This document shows, in pieces, positions 24,556 to 34,256 of a stretch of 64,000 bases of DNA (position 1 is the first letter of the stretch; each line of letters begins with the position of its first letter). The stretch comes from Streptomyces flavofungini (GTDB lineage Bacteria; Actinomycetota; Actinomycetes; Streptomycetales; Streptomycetaceae), in assembly GCF_030388665.1 (NCBI RefSeq), contig NZ_CP128846.1, positions 6,460,501 to 6,524,500 on the forward strand. The letters run 5' to 3'. The translations under genes and the position numbers were made by a program. A model generated the notes under the pieces. It saw only the letters and a list, made by a program, of their open reading frames with translations. It was not told where the DNA came from and made no database searches.

Positions 24556-25071
24556 ATGGGCGATCCAGTCGCGCTGGGCGCAGCGGGTGTGGCCGGGCTC
24601 CAGCGGTTCGATCTCGCCGCGGTTCCCGCCGACGTCACCAGGATCACGTTCCCGGTGTCCATCCACGACGCCGAGGCCCGCCAGCAGCCCTTCGGCCAGG
24701 TCCGAGGCGCCTTCATCCGTGTCGTGAACCAGGCCGACAGCCAGGAGATCGCCCGCTACGACCTCACCGAGGACGCCTCCACCGAGACGGCCATGGTCTT
24801 CGGGGAGCTGTACCGCAACGGCGAGGAGTGGAAGTTCCGCGCGGTCGGCCAGGGCTACGCCAGCGGCCTCGCCGGTATCGCCGCCGACTTCGGCGAGTGG
24901 GTCCTGAACCTCGCCAGCGAGGACGGGTCCGTGCGTCACACCGGCGACAACCTGGGCGGCGGCGCGGGTCAGGGCGGCGGCGACGAAGCCATCCTCGTCG
25001 ACCTCGCCTCATGCCCGCCATCGCCGAACAGTCGACCTCGCCTCATGCCCGCCATCGCCGAACATCTGTGA
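24556..25071 (+). pseudogene. Scrambled TerD-like gene
   Basis: The frame begins with the C-terminal half of TerD: LAAVPADVTRITFPVSIHDA, FGQVRGAFIRVVNQAD, IARYDLTEDASTETAMVFGE, KFRAVGQGYASGLAGIAADFG. It then continues into a segment that in TerD lies earlier: LASEDGSVRHTGDNLGGG ... DEAILVDLA. The order is therefore permuted and the first 40-50 residues (including the GWD calcium-site segment) are absent. Recombination between tandem terD copies is a likely cause. Its end is further altered by a 34-bp tandem duplication. Expression is possible, but a normal TerD fold is not expected. Confidence 0.75.
24997..25064. repeat. Perfect 34-bp tandem duplication
   Basis: Bases 24997-25030 are repeated exactly at 25031-25064. 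The first copy follows the TerD-derived ILVDLA codons, and the second carries the scrambled gene to its stop. A separate 16-bp tandem repeat (GGTGAAGTGAGCGCCC) lies at 25135-25166. Confidence 0.95.
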
Positions 25072-25207
25072 CCCGCGGGCGCACACGCCGGACGGCCGGC
25101 CCGGACCAGGGCAAGGGCTGATCGGTGCCCGGCTGGTGAAGTGAGCGCCCGGTGAAGTGAGCGCCCCCGAGCGGGTGTTGGGGCGGTATCGGTTGTGGGC
25201 GTCCTCG

Positions 25208-26125
25208 TTACGGGCGCCTGCCGCCCGCCGAGGCGCTCTGTTCCGCGTCCCGCGGTGGAGGAGGCAGTGCCTGTTCGAGGCTGTCGAGGGCGCGACGCGC
25301 CGTGGCGATGCGTTCGCGGAGCAGCTCCGGGTCGACGGGCGCCGCTGCACCGGAGGGAGCCACGGCGTCACCTTCCGCATCGCGCTTCTTCTCCATGTCG
25401 CGCGCTTCCTCCAGCGAGGTGATGACCACGCCGATGAGGACGTTGACCAGGACGAAGGAGGCCAGCAGGACGTACGAGGCGTAGTAGACGAAGCTCCAGC
25501 GGGAGATCTCCAGACCCGCGCGGACCGCGTCCCCCAGGCCGTCCAGGGTCATCAACAGGAACAAGGTGAGGACGGCACGGCCGATGGAGCCGAAGTGCTC
25601 GGGGTCGTGGTCGGCGAAGAAGACCCAGCCCACCATCGCGTACAGATACAGCAGCAGCGCGCCGACGAGCAGGAAGCTGACCGTACCCGGCAGGCTGCGC
25701 CCCACGGCGACCATCACCACGCGCAGCTGCGGCAGGAAGCGGGCCGCGCGCAGGATGCGCGCCAGGCGCAGCAGCCGCAGGACGGTGCCGTTCTCGCGGA
25801 TGACCGGCAGGAACGCGGACAGGAGGACGGCCAGGTCGAAGAGGTTCCACGGGTCGCGGAAGAAGTCCCTGGGCCGGTCGGCGTGCGCGGCGGCGCGCAG
25901 GAGTATCTCGATGGTGAAGGCGGCCACACAGACGTGCTCGGCGAGGCTCAGCCACCGGTGCCAGTCCGCCACCAGACCCGCGTACGTCTCCACGCCCAGC
26001 AGAGCCGCGTTGGCGAGGATCAGCGCGAAGACGGTGACCGCGAACCAGCGCGCCTCGGTGACGGCCCTGCAGCGCGCCGCGAGAACCTCGCGGGAGCATA
26101 ACGCCCCGGCCGTGGGGTCCGACAT
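25208..26125 (-). CDS. One-domain voltage-gated ion channel-like protein
   Basis: 305-residue membrane protein of the NaChBac type with S1-S6. S4 is RLLRLARILRAARFLPQLR (about 117-135), with Arg roughly every third position. The pore region reads LTLFLLMTLDGLGDAV, with the filter TLDGLG at 193-198, followed by S6 (YVLLASFVLVNVLIGVVITSLEEA). Bacterial Na channels usually have TLESW, so Asp replaces Glu and Trp is lost. Ion selectivity is therefore uncertain. A charged tail after S6 (residues about 240-300) looks helical and may oligomerise. Divergent from the YqiJ-flotillin operon across a shared operator. Confidence 0.85.
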   Translation of the reverse strand: MSDPTAGALCSREVLAARCRAVTEARWFAVTVFALILANAALLGVETYAGLVADWHRWLSLAEHVCVAAFTIEILLRAAAHADRPRDFFRDPWNLFDLAVLLSAFLPVIRENGTVLRLLRLARILRAARFLPQLRVVMVAVGRSLPGTVSFLLVGALLLYLYAMVGWVFFADHDPEHFGSIGRAVLTLFLLMTLDGLGDAVRAGLEISRWSFVYYASYVLLASFVLVNVLIGVVITSLEEARDMEKKRDAEGDAVAPSGAAAPVDPELLRERIATARRALDSLEQALPPPPRDAEQSASAGGRRP

Positions 26126-26221
26126 CCTGCTTCCTCACATCTCGACGGTGCGGCGCCCACCACCACCGGCCAACAGAACGCAAAGGCGGGGATGTTGAGA
26201 CACCCCGCAAGGGGAGACACT

Positions 26222-26237
26222 TCTACAGGATTGTAGA
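26222..26237. promoter_or_regulatory. TCTACA-N4-TGTAGA inverted repeat
   Basis: Perfect 6-bp arms around GGAT, between the divergent channel gene (start 26125) and the YqiJ-like gene (start 26535). It matches the terB-side site when aligned on TCTAC and GTAGA. Confidence 0.6.
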
Positions 26238-26534
26238 TACAGGCGCGTCGTGCGCCGAACCGTTCGCGGCGTGGGTCGGCGGAACGCTGGTTCTTGATGA
26301 CTTGCTGACGTTTCCTTAGCGACATCCTGGCACGAACGCCCGTACCAACACTGCCGGAAACCGGCAATGCGGCAGACGGCGATCCCGGGCATGATGGACG
26401 TGAGGGAAGCGCTGCGGATCGCCCTGATGCCGGATACCGGCACATTCGGAGCCATGCCGGGATCAGGGCCCTCGGCTGTCGTGCACGGACCGGCGTGCAC
26501 CGAGGAACGGGATGAATCGGGGGAGGGGACGGGC

Positions 26535-27149
26535 ATGCGGGCGTTCGTCGAAGCCAGCGTGGGGTTCCCCACGGCCGTGTTCACGGCCGCCCTCGCCGTG
26601 GTCGTGGTCTTCTGGCTCCTCGTCGCCGCGGGCGTCACCGATTCCGACGGCTTCGACGCGGACGCGAGCTTGTCCGCATGGGGCCTGGGCGGTGTGCCCG
26701 TCACGGTCGCCGTCTCGTTCATGACGGTGCTGTCCTGGTTGTTGAGCCTGTCCGCGAGCGTGCTCTCGTCGGCGGTCGCTTTCTCGGGCACGGTGCGATT
26801 CGTCGCCGGTGCCGTCGCGCTCGTCGCCGTACCGCTGTTCGCCTGGCGGGTGACGAGGGTGGCCGTGCGCCCCTTCGCGCGCTTCTTCCCTGACGAACCC
26901 GGGCCGTCCCGGCAGGACTTCATCGGGTCGGTCTGCTCCATCCGCACGGGGCGGGTGGACGCGGACTTCGGCCAGGCCGAGGTCGCCGCCAGGGACGGCT
27001 CCACCGCCGTCGTCCAGGTCCGGCAGTACGGCACCGACTCCCTGAGCCGGGGCAGTACCGGGCTGCTGTACGCCTACGACGACATCGGCGAGTTCTTCTG
27101 GGTCGCGCCCTACGACGCGGCGCTCGATCCGCAGCCGCACCGCGACTGA
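26535..27149 (+). CDS. YqiJ/NfeD-like membrane protein with OB fold
   Basis: 204 residues. N-terminal membrane part with three helices (AVFTAALAVVVVFWLLVAAG; VTVAVSFMTVLSWLLSLSASVL; FVAGAVALVAVPLFAW), then a soluble C-terminal beta domain (GSVCSIRTGRVDADFGQAEVA ... STAVVQVRQYGT) typical of the OB-fold of NfeD/YqiJ partners of flotillins. The ATG at 26535 follows GGGAGGGG; upstream in-frame starts add a non-conserved leader. Seventy-eight bases separate it from the flotillin gene, as in yqiJ-yqiK operons. Confidence 0.82.
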   Translation: MRAFVEASVGFPTAVFTAALAVVVVFWLLVAAGVTDSDGFDADASLSAWGLGGVPVTVAVSFMTVLSWLLSLSASVLSSAVAFSGTVRFVAGAVALVAVPLFAWRVTRVAVRPFARFFPDEPGPSRQDFIGSVCSIRTGRVDADFGQAEVAARDGSTAVVQVRQYGTDSLSRGSTGLLYAYDDIGEFFWVAPYDAALDPQPHRD

Positions 27150-27227
27150 ACCGCCGCCCACCACCTCTTCTCACCTCACCGGGGCCCGGCCACGTCCACG
27201 CCCCAGGAATCACTAGGACGTCACCAC

Positions 27228-29240
27228 ATGGATGCCATCACCGTGGGCATAGGCGTGTCCGTCGCCGTTGTCCTGCTCATCGTCATCGTGCTGCTGCTGG
27301 TCCTCACCCGACTGTTCCGCAAGGTGGAGCAGGGCAAGGCGCTCATCGTCTCCAAGATGCGCAAGGTCGACGTGACCTTCACCGGGCAGGTCGTCCTGCC
27401 CGTGCTGCACAAGGCCGAGACCATGGACATCTCGGTGAAGACCATCGACATCACCCGCACCGGCCGTGACGGCCTGATCTGCCGGGACAACATCCGCGCC
27501 GACATCCGGATCTCGTTCTTCGTCCGCGTGAACAAGACCGTCGAGGACGTCATCCGGGTCGCCCAGGCCATCGGCACGGCGCGCGCCAGCGATCAGAACA
27601 CCCTGCAGGAGCTGTTCAACGCCAAGTTCTCCGAGGCCCTGAAGACCGTCGGCAAACAGATGGACTTCTCCGACCTGTACACCAAGCGCGACGAACTGCG
27701 CGACCGCATCATCCAGGTCGTCGGGACCGATCTGAACGGCTACAGCCTGGAGGACGCGGCGATCGACTACCTGGAGCAGACGCCGCTGAACCAGCTCGAC
27801 CCGGCCAACATCCTGGACGCCCAGGGCATCCGGAAGATCACGGAGCTGACGGCCGTCGAGCACGTGCGCACCAACGAGTACACACGGAACGAGGAGAAGG
27901 AGATCACCCGGCAGAACGTCGACGCCCGCGAGGCCATCCTCGAACTGGAGCGACGCCAGGCGGATGCCGAGATCAAGCAGAAGCGCGAGGTCGACACCGT
28001 ACGGGCACGGGAGGAGGCGGAGACCGCACGCGTGGCGGAGGAGGAGCGGCTGCGCGCGCAGAGCGCCTTCCTCGCCACCGAGGAGAAGCTCGGTGTCCTG
28101 CGTGAGAACCAGGCCCGCGAGGTCGCCGTCGCGCAGAAGAACCGCGAGCGCGTCATCGCCATCGAGAACGAGCGCATCGAGAAGGACCGCCTCCTCGAAG
28201 TCATCGCCCGCGACCGGGAGACCGAGCTGACCCGTATCGCCGCCGAGAAGGAAGTCGAGGCGGAGAAGCGGGAGATCGCCGAGGTCGTCCGTGAGCGCGT
28301 CGCCGTCGACCGCACGGTCGCCGAGCAGGAGGAGTCCATCAAGAAGCTGCGGGCGGTGGAGGAGGCCGAGCGCAAGCGGCAGTCCGTCATCATCGCCGCC
28401 GAGGCCGAGGCACAGGAAGGCCTGGTCAAGAACATCAAGGCCGCCGAGGCAGCGGAGCAGGCCGCCACACACCGCGCCGCGGAGGAGCTCACGCTCGCCG
28501 AGGCCCGGCTCAAGGCCTCCGACCTGGACGCGCAGGCCAAGCAGCGCCTCGCCGAAGGTGTCCAGGCCGAGCGCGCCGCCGAGGGGCTCGCGGCCGTCCA
28601 GGTACGGGAGAAGGAGGCCGACGCGATCGAGAAGGCCGGGCGCGCCGAGGCCGGGGCCACCGAGGCCCGTATGCGCGCGGAGGCCGAGGGCGTCCAGGCG
28701 AAGCTGACGGCCGAGGCCGCCGGGCTCACGGAGAAGGCGGCCGCGATGGCGGCCCTGGACGAGGCGTCGCGCACGCACGAGGAGTACCGGCTGCGCCTGG
28801 AAGCGGACAAGGAGGTCCGGCTCGCGGGCATCGAGGTGCACCGCCAGGTCGCCGAGGCGCAGGCGACCGTCCTGGCGACCGGCCTGGAGAGCGCCGACAT
28901 CAGCATCGTCGGCGGCGAGTCGGTCTTCTTCGACCGCCTCGTGTCCTCGATCGCCCTCGGCAAGGGCATCGACGGCTTCGTACAGAACTCCGAGACCGCA
29001 CAGGCCCTCGCCAGGCCGTGGCTGGACGGCAGCGCCAGCTTCACCGACGACCTGACGCGGCTGCTCGGGTCGGTCTCCACGGCCGACGTTCAGAACCTCA
29101 CGGTGTCCGCCCTGCTGATGAAGCTCATGAAGGGTGACGGGGAGCGGTCCGGGCAGGTGCGCGAACTGCTCGACAAGGCAGGGCAGCTGGGGCTCGCGGA
29201 CATGCCGCTCGCCGAGCTCAACGGCTCGCTCAAGAGCTGA
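27228..29240 (+). CDS. Flotillin-like (YqiK-type) SPFH protein
   Basis: 670-residue membrane scaffold. One N-terminal helix (VSVAVVLLIVIVLLLVLTRLF), then the SPFH/band-7 domain (KALIVSKMRKVDVTF ... DNIRADIRISFFVRVNK). A very long Glu/Ala/Arg-rich coiled coil (about 210-520) follows. The C-terminal region (GLESADISIVGGESVFFDRLVSSIALGKG) matches the YqiK flotillin end. These proteins oligomerise and organise membrane domains. It is preceded by the YqiJ-like gene and followed by a giant DUF3686-type ATPase, a recurrent trio. Confidence 0.92.
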   Translation: MDAITVGIGVSVAVVLLIVIVLLLVLTRLFRKVEQGKALIVSKMRKVDVTFTGQVVLPVLHKAETMDISVKTIDITRTGRDGLICRDNIRADIRISFFVRVNKTVEDVIRVAQAIGTARASDQNTLQELFNAKFSEALKTVGKQMDFSDLYTKRDELRDRIIQVVGTDLNGYSLEDAAIDYLEQTPLNQLDPANILDAQGIRKITELTAVEHVRTNEYTRNEEKEITRQNVDAREAILELERRQADAEIKQKREVDTVRAREEAETARVAEEERLRAQSAFLATEEKLGVLRENQAREVAVAQKNRERVIAIENERIEKDRLLEVIARDRETELTRIAAEKEVEAEKREIAEVVRERVAVDRTVAEQEESIKKLRAVEEAERKRQSVIIAAEAEAQEGLVKNIKAAEAAEQAATHRAAEELTLAEARLKASDLDAQAKQRLAEGVQAERAAEGLAAVQVREKEADAIEKAGRAEAGATEARMRAEAEGVQAKLTAEAAGLTEKAAAMAALDEASRTHEEYRLRLEADKEVRLAGIEVHRQVAEAQATVLATGLESADISIVGGESVFFDRLVSSIALGKGIDGFVQNSETAQALARPWLDGSASFTDDLTRLLGSVSTADVQNLTVSALLMKLMKGDGERSGQVRELLDKAGQLGLADMPLAELNGSLKS

Positions 29241-29373
29241 CTCGGACCGGGCCGGGGCCGCTCCACGGGGGTGAGCGGCCCCGGCCCCTGCCCTGCTCAC
29301 GGACGACCCGCCCCCGCACGGCACGAACACCATCTCCCGCACAGCGCACGGAGCCACAGGAAAGAAGGCGGAC

Positions 29374-32300
29374 ATGGAGACCGGGACCGGTCTGGACACG
29401 GGAACGTACGAGGTGCTGCGCGACCGGCTCGCGGGACAGGCCCGGCAACTGGCCGAGCGCGCCACGGCCCTCAACGACCGTCGCACAGCCGCCTTCGGAT
29501 CCACCGAACTCACCCTCACCGGCACCCGGAGCCTGCGCACCGACCGGGCCTGCGTGCCACGCGACATCGTCGCCGTCGGCGAGGCCCTGCTGTTCGGCTC
29601 CAACGTGTTCACCGGCCGCAGCACCGAGACCGCCGTCGGCGATGTCTTCGCCCTGTACGACCGCGACCTGAACCGGCTGCCCGACGACGCCGTCCCCGGC
29701 CTCCTCGACGATCCCGCCTTCGCAGCCGAGTTCTCCGCTCTCTTCCGCTATTACCGTGACGCCCACCTGCTGCAGCTGCGCAGGACCGAGGGCAAGCTGC
29801 TCGCCGTCTTCCAGACCGGTGAGAAGGCGGCGGACATCCGGGTACTGCGCTGGGCGCTGACCGGCGAGGGGCACGCGGAGTTCCTGGACGCGCGGGGCGA
29901 GCGCGATCACGCCTTCCCGCCGTCCCACGACTTCACCTGGACCCAGGCGACCCGCGAGGACCACGTCCTGGGCCGCCACCCGCACATCTCCGTCGCGGGC
30001 GAGGCCTTCGTGGCGACGGTCGGCGGCACCCTCACCGTCAAGACCGAGAACGACACCGAGACCGACAAGGGCGTCTACGCGGAGCCGGTCGACGAGCCGC
30101 TGCAGTCCCTGGCCGACGCGGACGTCGCCCACGCACGCGTGGGCCCCCTGATCCTGCTGCGCGTGCGCCCGTACAAGGAAGACACCTGGCGCCACCTGGT
30201 CCTCAACACCCTCACCGGTGCCGTCGTGCGTCTCGACGGCATCGGGCAGGCGTGCCACCGCCTGCCCGAGGACCAGGGCATCGTCTTCCCCGGCGGCTAC
30301 TGTCTGGCCTCGGGGGCCCACAAGACCTTCGACGGCCTCGACACCGCCGACCTCGAGTTCGAGCGCACGGTGCGCTCACCCAACGGCGAGGACGTGCTGT
30401 ACGCGTACCACGCGCGCGAGCAGGGCCGTGGCCTCCTGCTCTCGTACAACCTGATCCGCAAGGAAGTCGCGACCCCGCTGTCCTGCCACGGGCACGCGCT
30501 CTTCGGCGACGGCACTCTCGCCGTGCTGCGCGCCGAGGCCGAGGAGCACACCCGTCTGCACCCGGTGCAGACCTGGCAGTCGCCCTACGTCTCGGACACC
30601 CACGCCGCCGCGCTGCCGACCGGCGACGACGCCCTGGCCCGCATCGGCAACGCCGACCTCGTCCGCGGCATCTCCGACTGCCTGTCCCTCGCCCACGCCG
30701 CCACCGAGGTCACTCCGACCGTCGAGGTGTACCGGGCGCTCGCCGCGTCCTGCGTGCGCGCCGCCGACTCCCACCACTGGCTGGGCCAGTCCGAGGCGGG
30801 TGATCTGTGGGCCCCGCTGGACGCCCTGCGGGCCACCGCCGAACAGGTCCTCACCGAGTTCGAGACCGTCCGGACGCTCACCCGGCAGGCCGCCGACGCC
30901 CTCGCCGAGTCGGCCGTGACCATCGCCACCCTCGTGCGCCGCATCCGGGGCGAGGCACCGCGCACCGCCCCCGAATGGGTCGAGCGCCTCACCGAACTCC
31001 GCCGCGCCCAGGGGCATCTGCTCACGCTCAAGGACATGCGGTACGCCGACACGGACCGCATCGACGAACTCGCCGACGACCTGGCGGGGGACATCGCCGC
31101 GGCAGGACAGCGTGCCGTCACCTTCCTCGGCCGCTCGGACGCCTTCGCCACCCACCACGCCGACATCGAGCGGCTCACCGCCGACGCCGCCACGATCGAC
31201 ACGGCCGCCGAGGCGGATCCGCTCGCGGACCGGCTCCAGGAGCTGACCGAGGGGCTCCAGACCGTCACCGAGGTGATCACCGGCCTGGACATCGGCGACG
31301 CCACCGTCCGCACGGCCATCCTGGAGCGGATCGCGGAGGTACTCGCGGGTGTCAACCGGGCCCGCGCCACGCTGGAGGCCCGGCGCCGCGAACTGACCGC
31401 GCACGAGGGGCAGGCCGAGTTCGCCGCCGAGTTCTCCCTGCTCGGGCAGGCCGTCACCGGCGCGCTCGCCGTCGCGACGACAGCCGAGGCATGCGACGAC
31501 CAACTGGCCCGCCTGCTGCTCCGGCTGGAGAACCTGGAGTCCCGTTTCGCGGACTCCGACACCTTCCTCTCCGACCTCGACGGCAAGCGCACCGAGGTCT
31601 ACGAAGCCTTCGCCTCCCGCAAGCAGACGCTCGCCGACTCCCGGGCCCGGCACGCCGAACGCCTGGCGACCTCCGCGGCACGCGTCCTGGACACGGTGGC
31701 CCGACGCCTGAGCACGCTCACCTCCGCCGACGAGATCAACACCTGCTTCGCGTCCGACCCCATGGTCGCCAAGGTTCGCCGCGTCATCGACGAGCTGCGC
31801 GACCTCGACGACCAGGTGCGCGCCGAGGAACTGGCGGGACGGCTGAGGGACGCGCGCCAGGAAGCCGCCCGCTCCCTGCGCGACCGCACCGAGCTGTACG
31901 CCGACGGCGGCGACACCATCCGGCTGGGCCGGCACCGCTTCGCCGTCAACAGCCAGCCCCTCGACCTCACACTCGTCCCGTACGACGACGGCATGGCCTT
32001 CGCTCTCACCGGCACCGACTACCGCGCGCCCGTCACCGACGCCTCCTTCGCCGAACTGCGCCCCTACTGGGGCCAGCTCCTGCCGTCCGAGAACGCCGAC
32101 GTCTACCGAGCCGAACACCTGGCCGCCCGCCTCCTGGAGGAGCACGGCGCACAGACGCTCCTCGCCACCGACGATCTGCCCGGCCTCGTGCGCGCGGCGG
32201 CCGAAGCCGCCTACGACGAGGGCTACGAACGCGGCGTGCACGACCACGACGCGACCCGGATCCTCACCTCGCTCCTGCGCCTGCACGACACCGCGGGCCT

Positions 32301-34242
32301 GCTGCGCCACACCCCCGAGGCCCGGGCCGACGCCCAGCTCTTCTGGACGTTCGGGACCGACAGCGAGGAGCGCGCGCTGTGGACCCGGCGAGCGGTGTCC
32401 CTGGCGCGCGCTCGCGACACCTTCGGACTCGCTCCGGCCATCGATGAATTCCGCGCCGAACTCGCCACGCACATCGGCGCACCGGCATCCGCCTACCTCT
32501 TCGAGGAACTCACCACCGGACCCGCAGGATTCGTCACCGCGGCGACGGCACGCACCTTCCTCGACAAGTTCCACCGCGCGGTCGACAGCTCGGCGTACCG
32601 GAACGACCTGGCGGACGTCACCGACCTGGCGCCGCGGCGCCAGCTCGTGGAGGCCTGGCTGTCCGCCTACGCGGCGGCCACCGGCGAAGGCGGCGACGAC
32701 CTGGCCGAGGCGGTGGCCGTCGAACTCTGCCCGGGACTCGACCGCTACGACTGCGCGGCTCCCGTCGCCGAGACCGTCACGGGACTGCTCGGCACCCACC
32801 CACTCCTCGACGGCGGCCGCCTGACCGTCCGGATCGACGAACTCCTGGCCCGCACCAGGCGGTTCCGGGAGGAGACCGTACCGGGCTTCCGTGCCTACCA
32901 GGCCCGGCGCTCCGCGCTGGCCGCGGCCGAGCGCGCCCGTCTGCGCCTGGACGAGTACCGCCCCAGGACGATGTCCACCTTCGTGCGCAACCACCTCGTC
33001 GACGAGGTGTACCTGCCGCTCATCGGCGACAGCCTCAACAAGCAGCTGGGCACGGCGGGCGGCCTGCTGCTGCTCGTCTCACCGCCCGGCTACGGCAAGA
33101 CGACGCTCATGGAGTACGTCGCCGACCGCCTCGGCCTGATCCTCGTGAAGGTCAACGGCCCCGCCCTCGGCCACCGCGTCACCTCGCTCGACCCCGCCGA
33201 AGCACCCAACGCCACCGCGCGCCAGGAGGTCGAGAAGATCAACTTTGCTCTGGAGGCGGGCAACAACGTCCTGCTGTACCTGGACGACATCCAGCACACC
33301 TCCCCCGAACTGCTGCAGAAGTTCATCTCCCTGTGCGACGCCCAGCGACGCATGGAAGGCGTGTGGAACGGCACGTCACGCACGTACGACCTGCGCGGCA
33401 AGCGCTTCGCCGTCTGCATGGCGGGCAATCCCTACACGGAGTCCGGCGGCCGCTTCCGTATCCCGGACATGCTCGCCAACCGCGCCGACGTCTGGAACCT
33501 CGGCGACGTCCTGACCGGCAAGGAGGACGCCTTCGCCGCCAGCTTCGTCGAGAACGCCCTGACGGCGAACCCGGTGCTCGCCCCGCTCGCGGGACGCGAC
33601 CGGGCCGACCTCGACCTGCTGATCCGACTCGCCGAGGGAGAGCCCACAGCGCACGCCGACCAACTCACCCACCCCTGGGCCCCGGCTGAACTTCAGCAGA
33701 TCGTCGCCGTTCTGCGGCATCTGCTCACCGCCCGCACCACGGTCCTCGCCGTCAACGCCGCCTACATCGCCTCCGCCGCCCAGGCGGACGCCACCCGAAC
33801 CGAGCCGCCCTTCCAGCTCCAGGGCTCCTACCGCAACATGAACAAGATCGCCGCGCGCATCGACCCCGTCATGAACGACGCCGAACTCACCGCCGTCATC
33901 GACGACCACTACGCCGGCGAGGCCCAGACCCTCACCAGCGGCGCCGAGGCCAACCTGCTCAAACTCGCCGAACTGCGGGGCACTCTCACCCCCGAATCGG
34001 CGGCCCGCTGGGCCGAGGTCAAGAACGCCCACGCCCGGGCGAGGACTCCCGGCGGCGCCGAGGAGGACCCTTCCCCAAGCTCTGAACTCCGTTCGAACAG
34101 GGGAGACCCCGTTGTCCGTGTCGTGGACGCACTCGGTCTGCTCGCCGACCGCGTCCTCGCCGTCGAAAAGGCCCTCACCCGCGCCGCCGACCCCCGCCAC
34201 GCCCTCACCAACCCCAACGCCCGGCACGCCGACCGCCCATGA
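29374..34242 (+). CDS. Giant DUF3686-type AAA ATPase (annotated elsewhere as DNA-repair ATPase)
   Basis: 1622 residues. The N-terminal half has a beta-rich region (about 60-430), then long helical/coiled segments (about 480-860). The C-terminal third carries an AAA-type ATPase: Walker A SPPGYGKTTLMEY near 1237 and Walker B VLLYLDDIQHT near 1300, with NPYTESGGRFRIPDMLANRAD downstream. This is the family described as DUF3686, found beside flotillin genes; the DNA-repair label rests on weak RecN/SMC similarity. Its neighbours suggest work at flotillin membrane sites (inference). The stop overlaps an ATG (34239) in front of the PucR-type gene. Confidence 0.85.
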   Translation: METGTGLDTGTYEVLRDRLAGQARQLAERATALNDRRTAAFGSTELTLTGTRSLRTDRACVPRDIVAVGEALLFGSNVFTGRSTETAVGDVFALYDRDLNRLPDDAVPGLLDDPAFAAEFSALFRYYRDAHLLQLRRTEGKLLAVFQTGEKAADIRVLRWALTGEGHAEFLDARGERDHAFPPSHDFTWTQATREDHVLGRHPHISVAGEAFVATVGGTLTVKTENDTETDKGVYAEPVDEPLQSLADADVAHARVGPLILLRVRPYKEDTWRHLVLNTLTGAVVRLDGIGQACHRLPEDQGIVFPGGYCLASGAHKTFDGLDTADLEFERTVRSPNGEDVLYAYHAREQGRGLLLSYNLIRKEVATPLSCHGHALFGDGTLAVLRAEAEEHTRLHPVQTWQSPYVSDTHAAALPTGDDALARIGNADLVRGISDCLSLAHAATEVTPTVEVYRALAASCVRAADSHHWLGQSEAGDLWAPLDALRATAEQVLTEFETVRTLTRQAADALAESAVTIATLVRRIRGEAPRTAPEWVERLTELRRAQGHLLTLKDMRYADTDRIDELADDLAGDIAAAGQRAVTFLGRSDAFATHHADIERLTADAATIDTAAEADPLADRLQELTEGLQTVTEVITGLDIGDATVRTAILERIAEVLAGVNRARATLEARRRELTAHEGQAEFAAEFSLLGQAVTGALAVATTAEACDDQLARLLLRLENLESRFADSDTFLSDLDGKRTEVYEAFASRKQTLADSRARHAERLATSAARVLDTVARRLSTLTSADEINTCFASDPMVAKVRRVIDELRDLDDQVRAEELAGRLRDARQEAARSLRDRTELYADGGDTIRLGRHRFAVNSQPLDLTLVPYDDGMAFALTGTDYRAPVTDASFAELRPYWGQLLPSENADVYRAEHLAARLLEEHGAQTLLATDDLPGLVRAAAEAAYDEGYERGVHDHDATRILTSLLRLHDTAGLLRHTPEARADAQLFWTFGTDSEERALWTRRAVSLARARDTFGLAPAIDEFRAELATHIGAPASAYLFEELTTGPAGFVTAATARTFLDKFHRAVDSSAYRNDLADVTDLAPRRQLVEAWLSAYAAATGEGGDDLAEAVAVELCPGLDRYDCAAPVAETVTGLLGTHPLLDGGRLTVRIDELLARTRRFREETVPGFRAYQARRSALAAAERARLRLDEYRPRTMSTFVRNHLVDEVYLPLIGDSLNKQLGTAGGLLLLVSPPGYGKTTLMEYVADRLGLILVKVNGPALGHRVTSLDPAEAPNATARQEVEKINFALEAGNNVLLYLDDIQHTSPELLQKFISLCDAQRRMEGVWNGTSRTYDLRGKRFAVCMAGNPYTESGGRFRIPDMLANRADVWNLGDVLTGKEDAFAASFVENALTANPVLAPLAGRDRADLDLLIRLAEGEPTAHADQLTHPWAPAELQQIVAVLRHLLTARTTVLAVNAAYIASAAQADATRTEPPFQLQGSYRNMNKIAARIDPVMNDAELTAVIDDHYAGEAQTLTSGAEANLLKLAELRGTLTPESAARWAEVKNAHARARTPGGAEEDPSPSSELRSNRGDPVVRVVDALGLLADRVLAVEKALTRAADPRHALTNPNARHADRP

Positions 34243-34256
34243 CAGAGCGAGCCACA

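Noticed and set aside
27213..29624. 803-residue minus-strand open frame
   Set aside because: Antisense to the flotillin gene; Leu/Gly/Asp-rich shadow typical of GC-rich coding DNA.
30376..32994. 872-residue minus-strand open frame
   Set aside because: Antisense to the DUF3686-type ATPase, with no recognisable motif or ribosome binding site.
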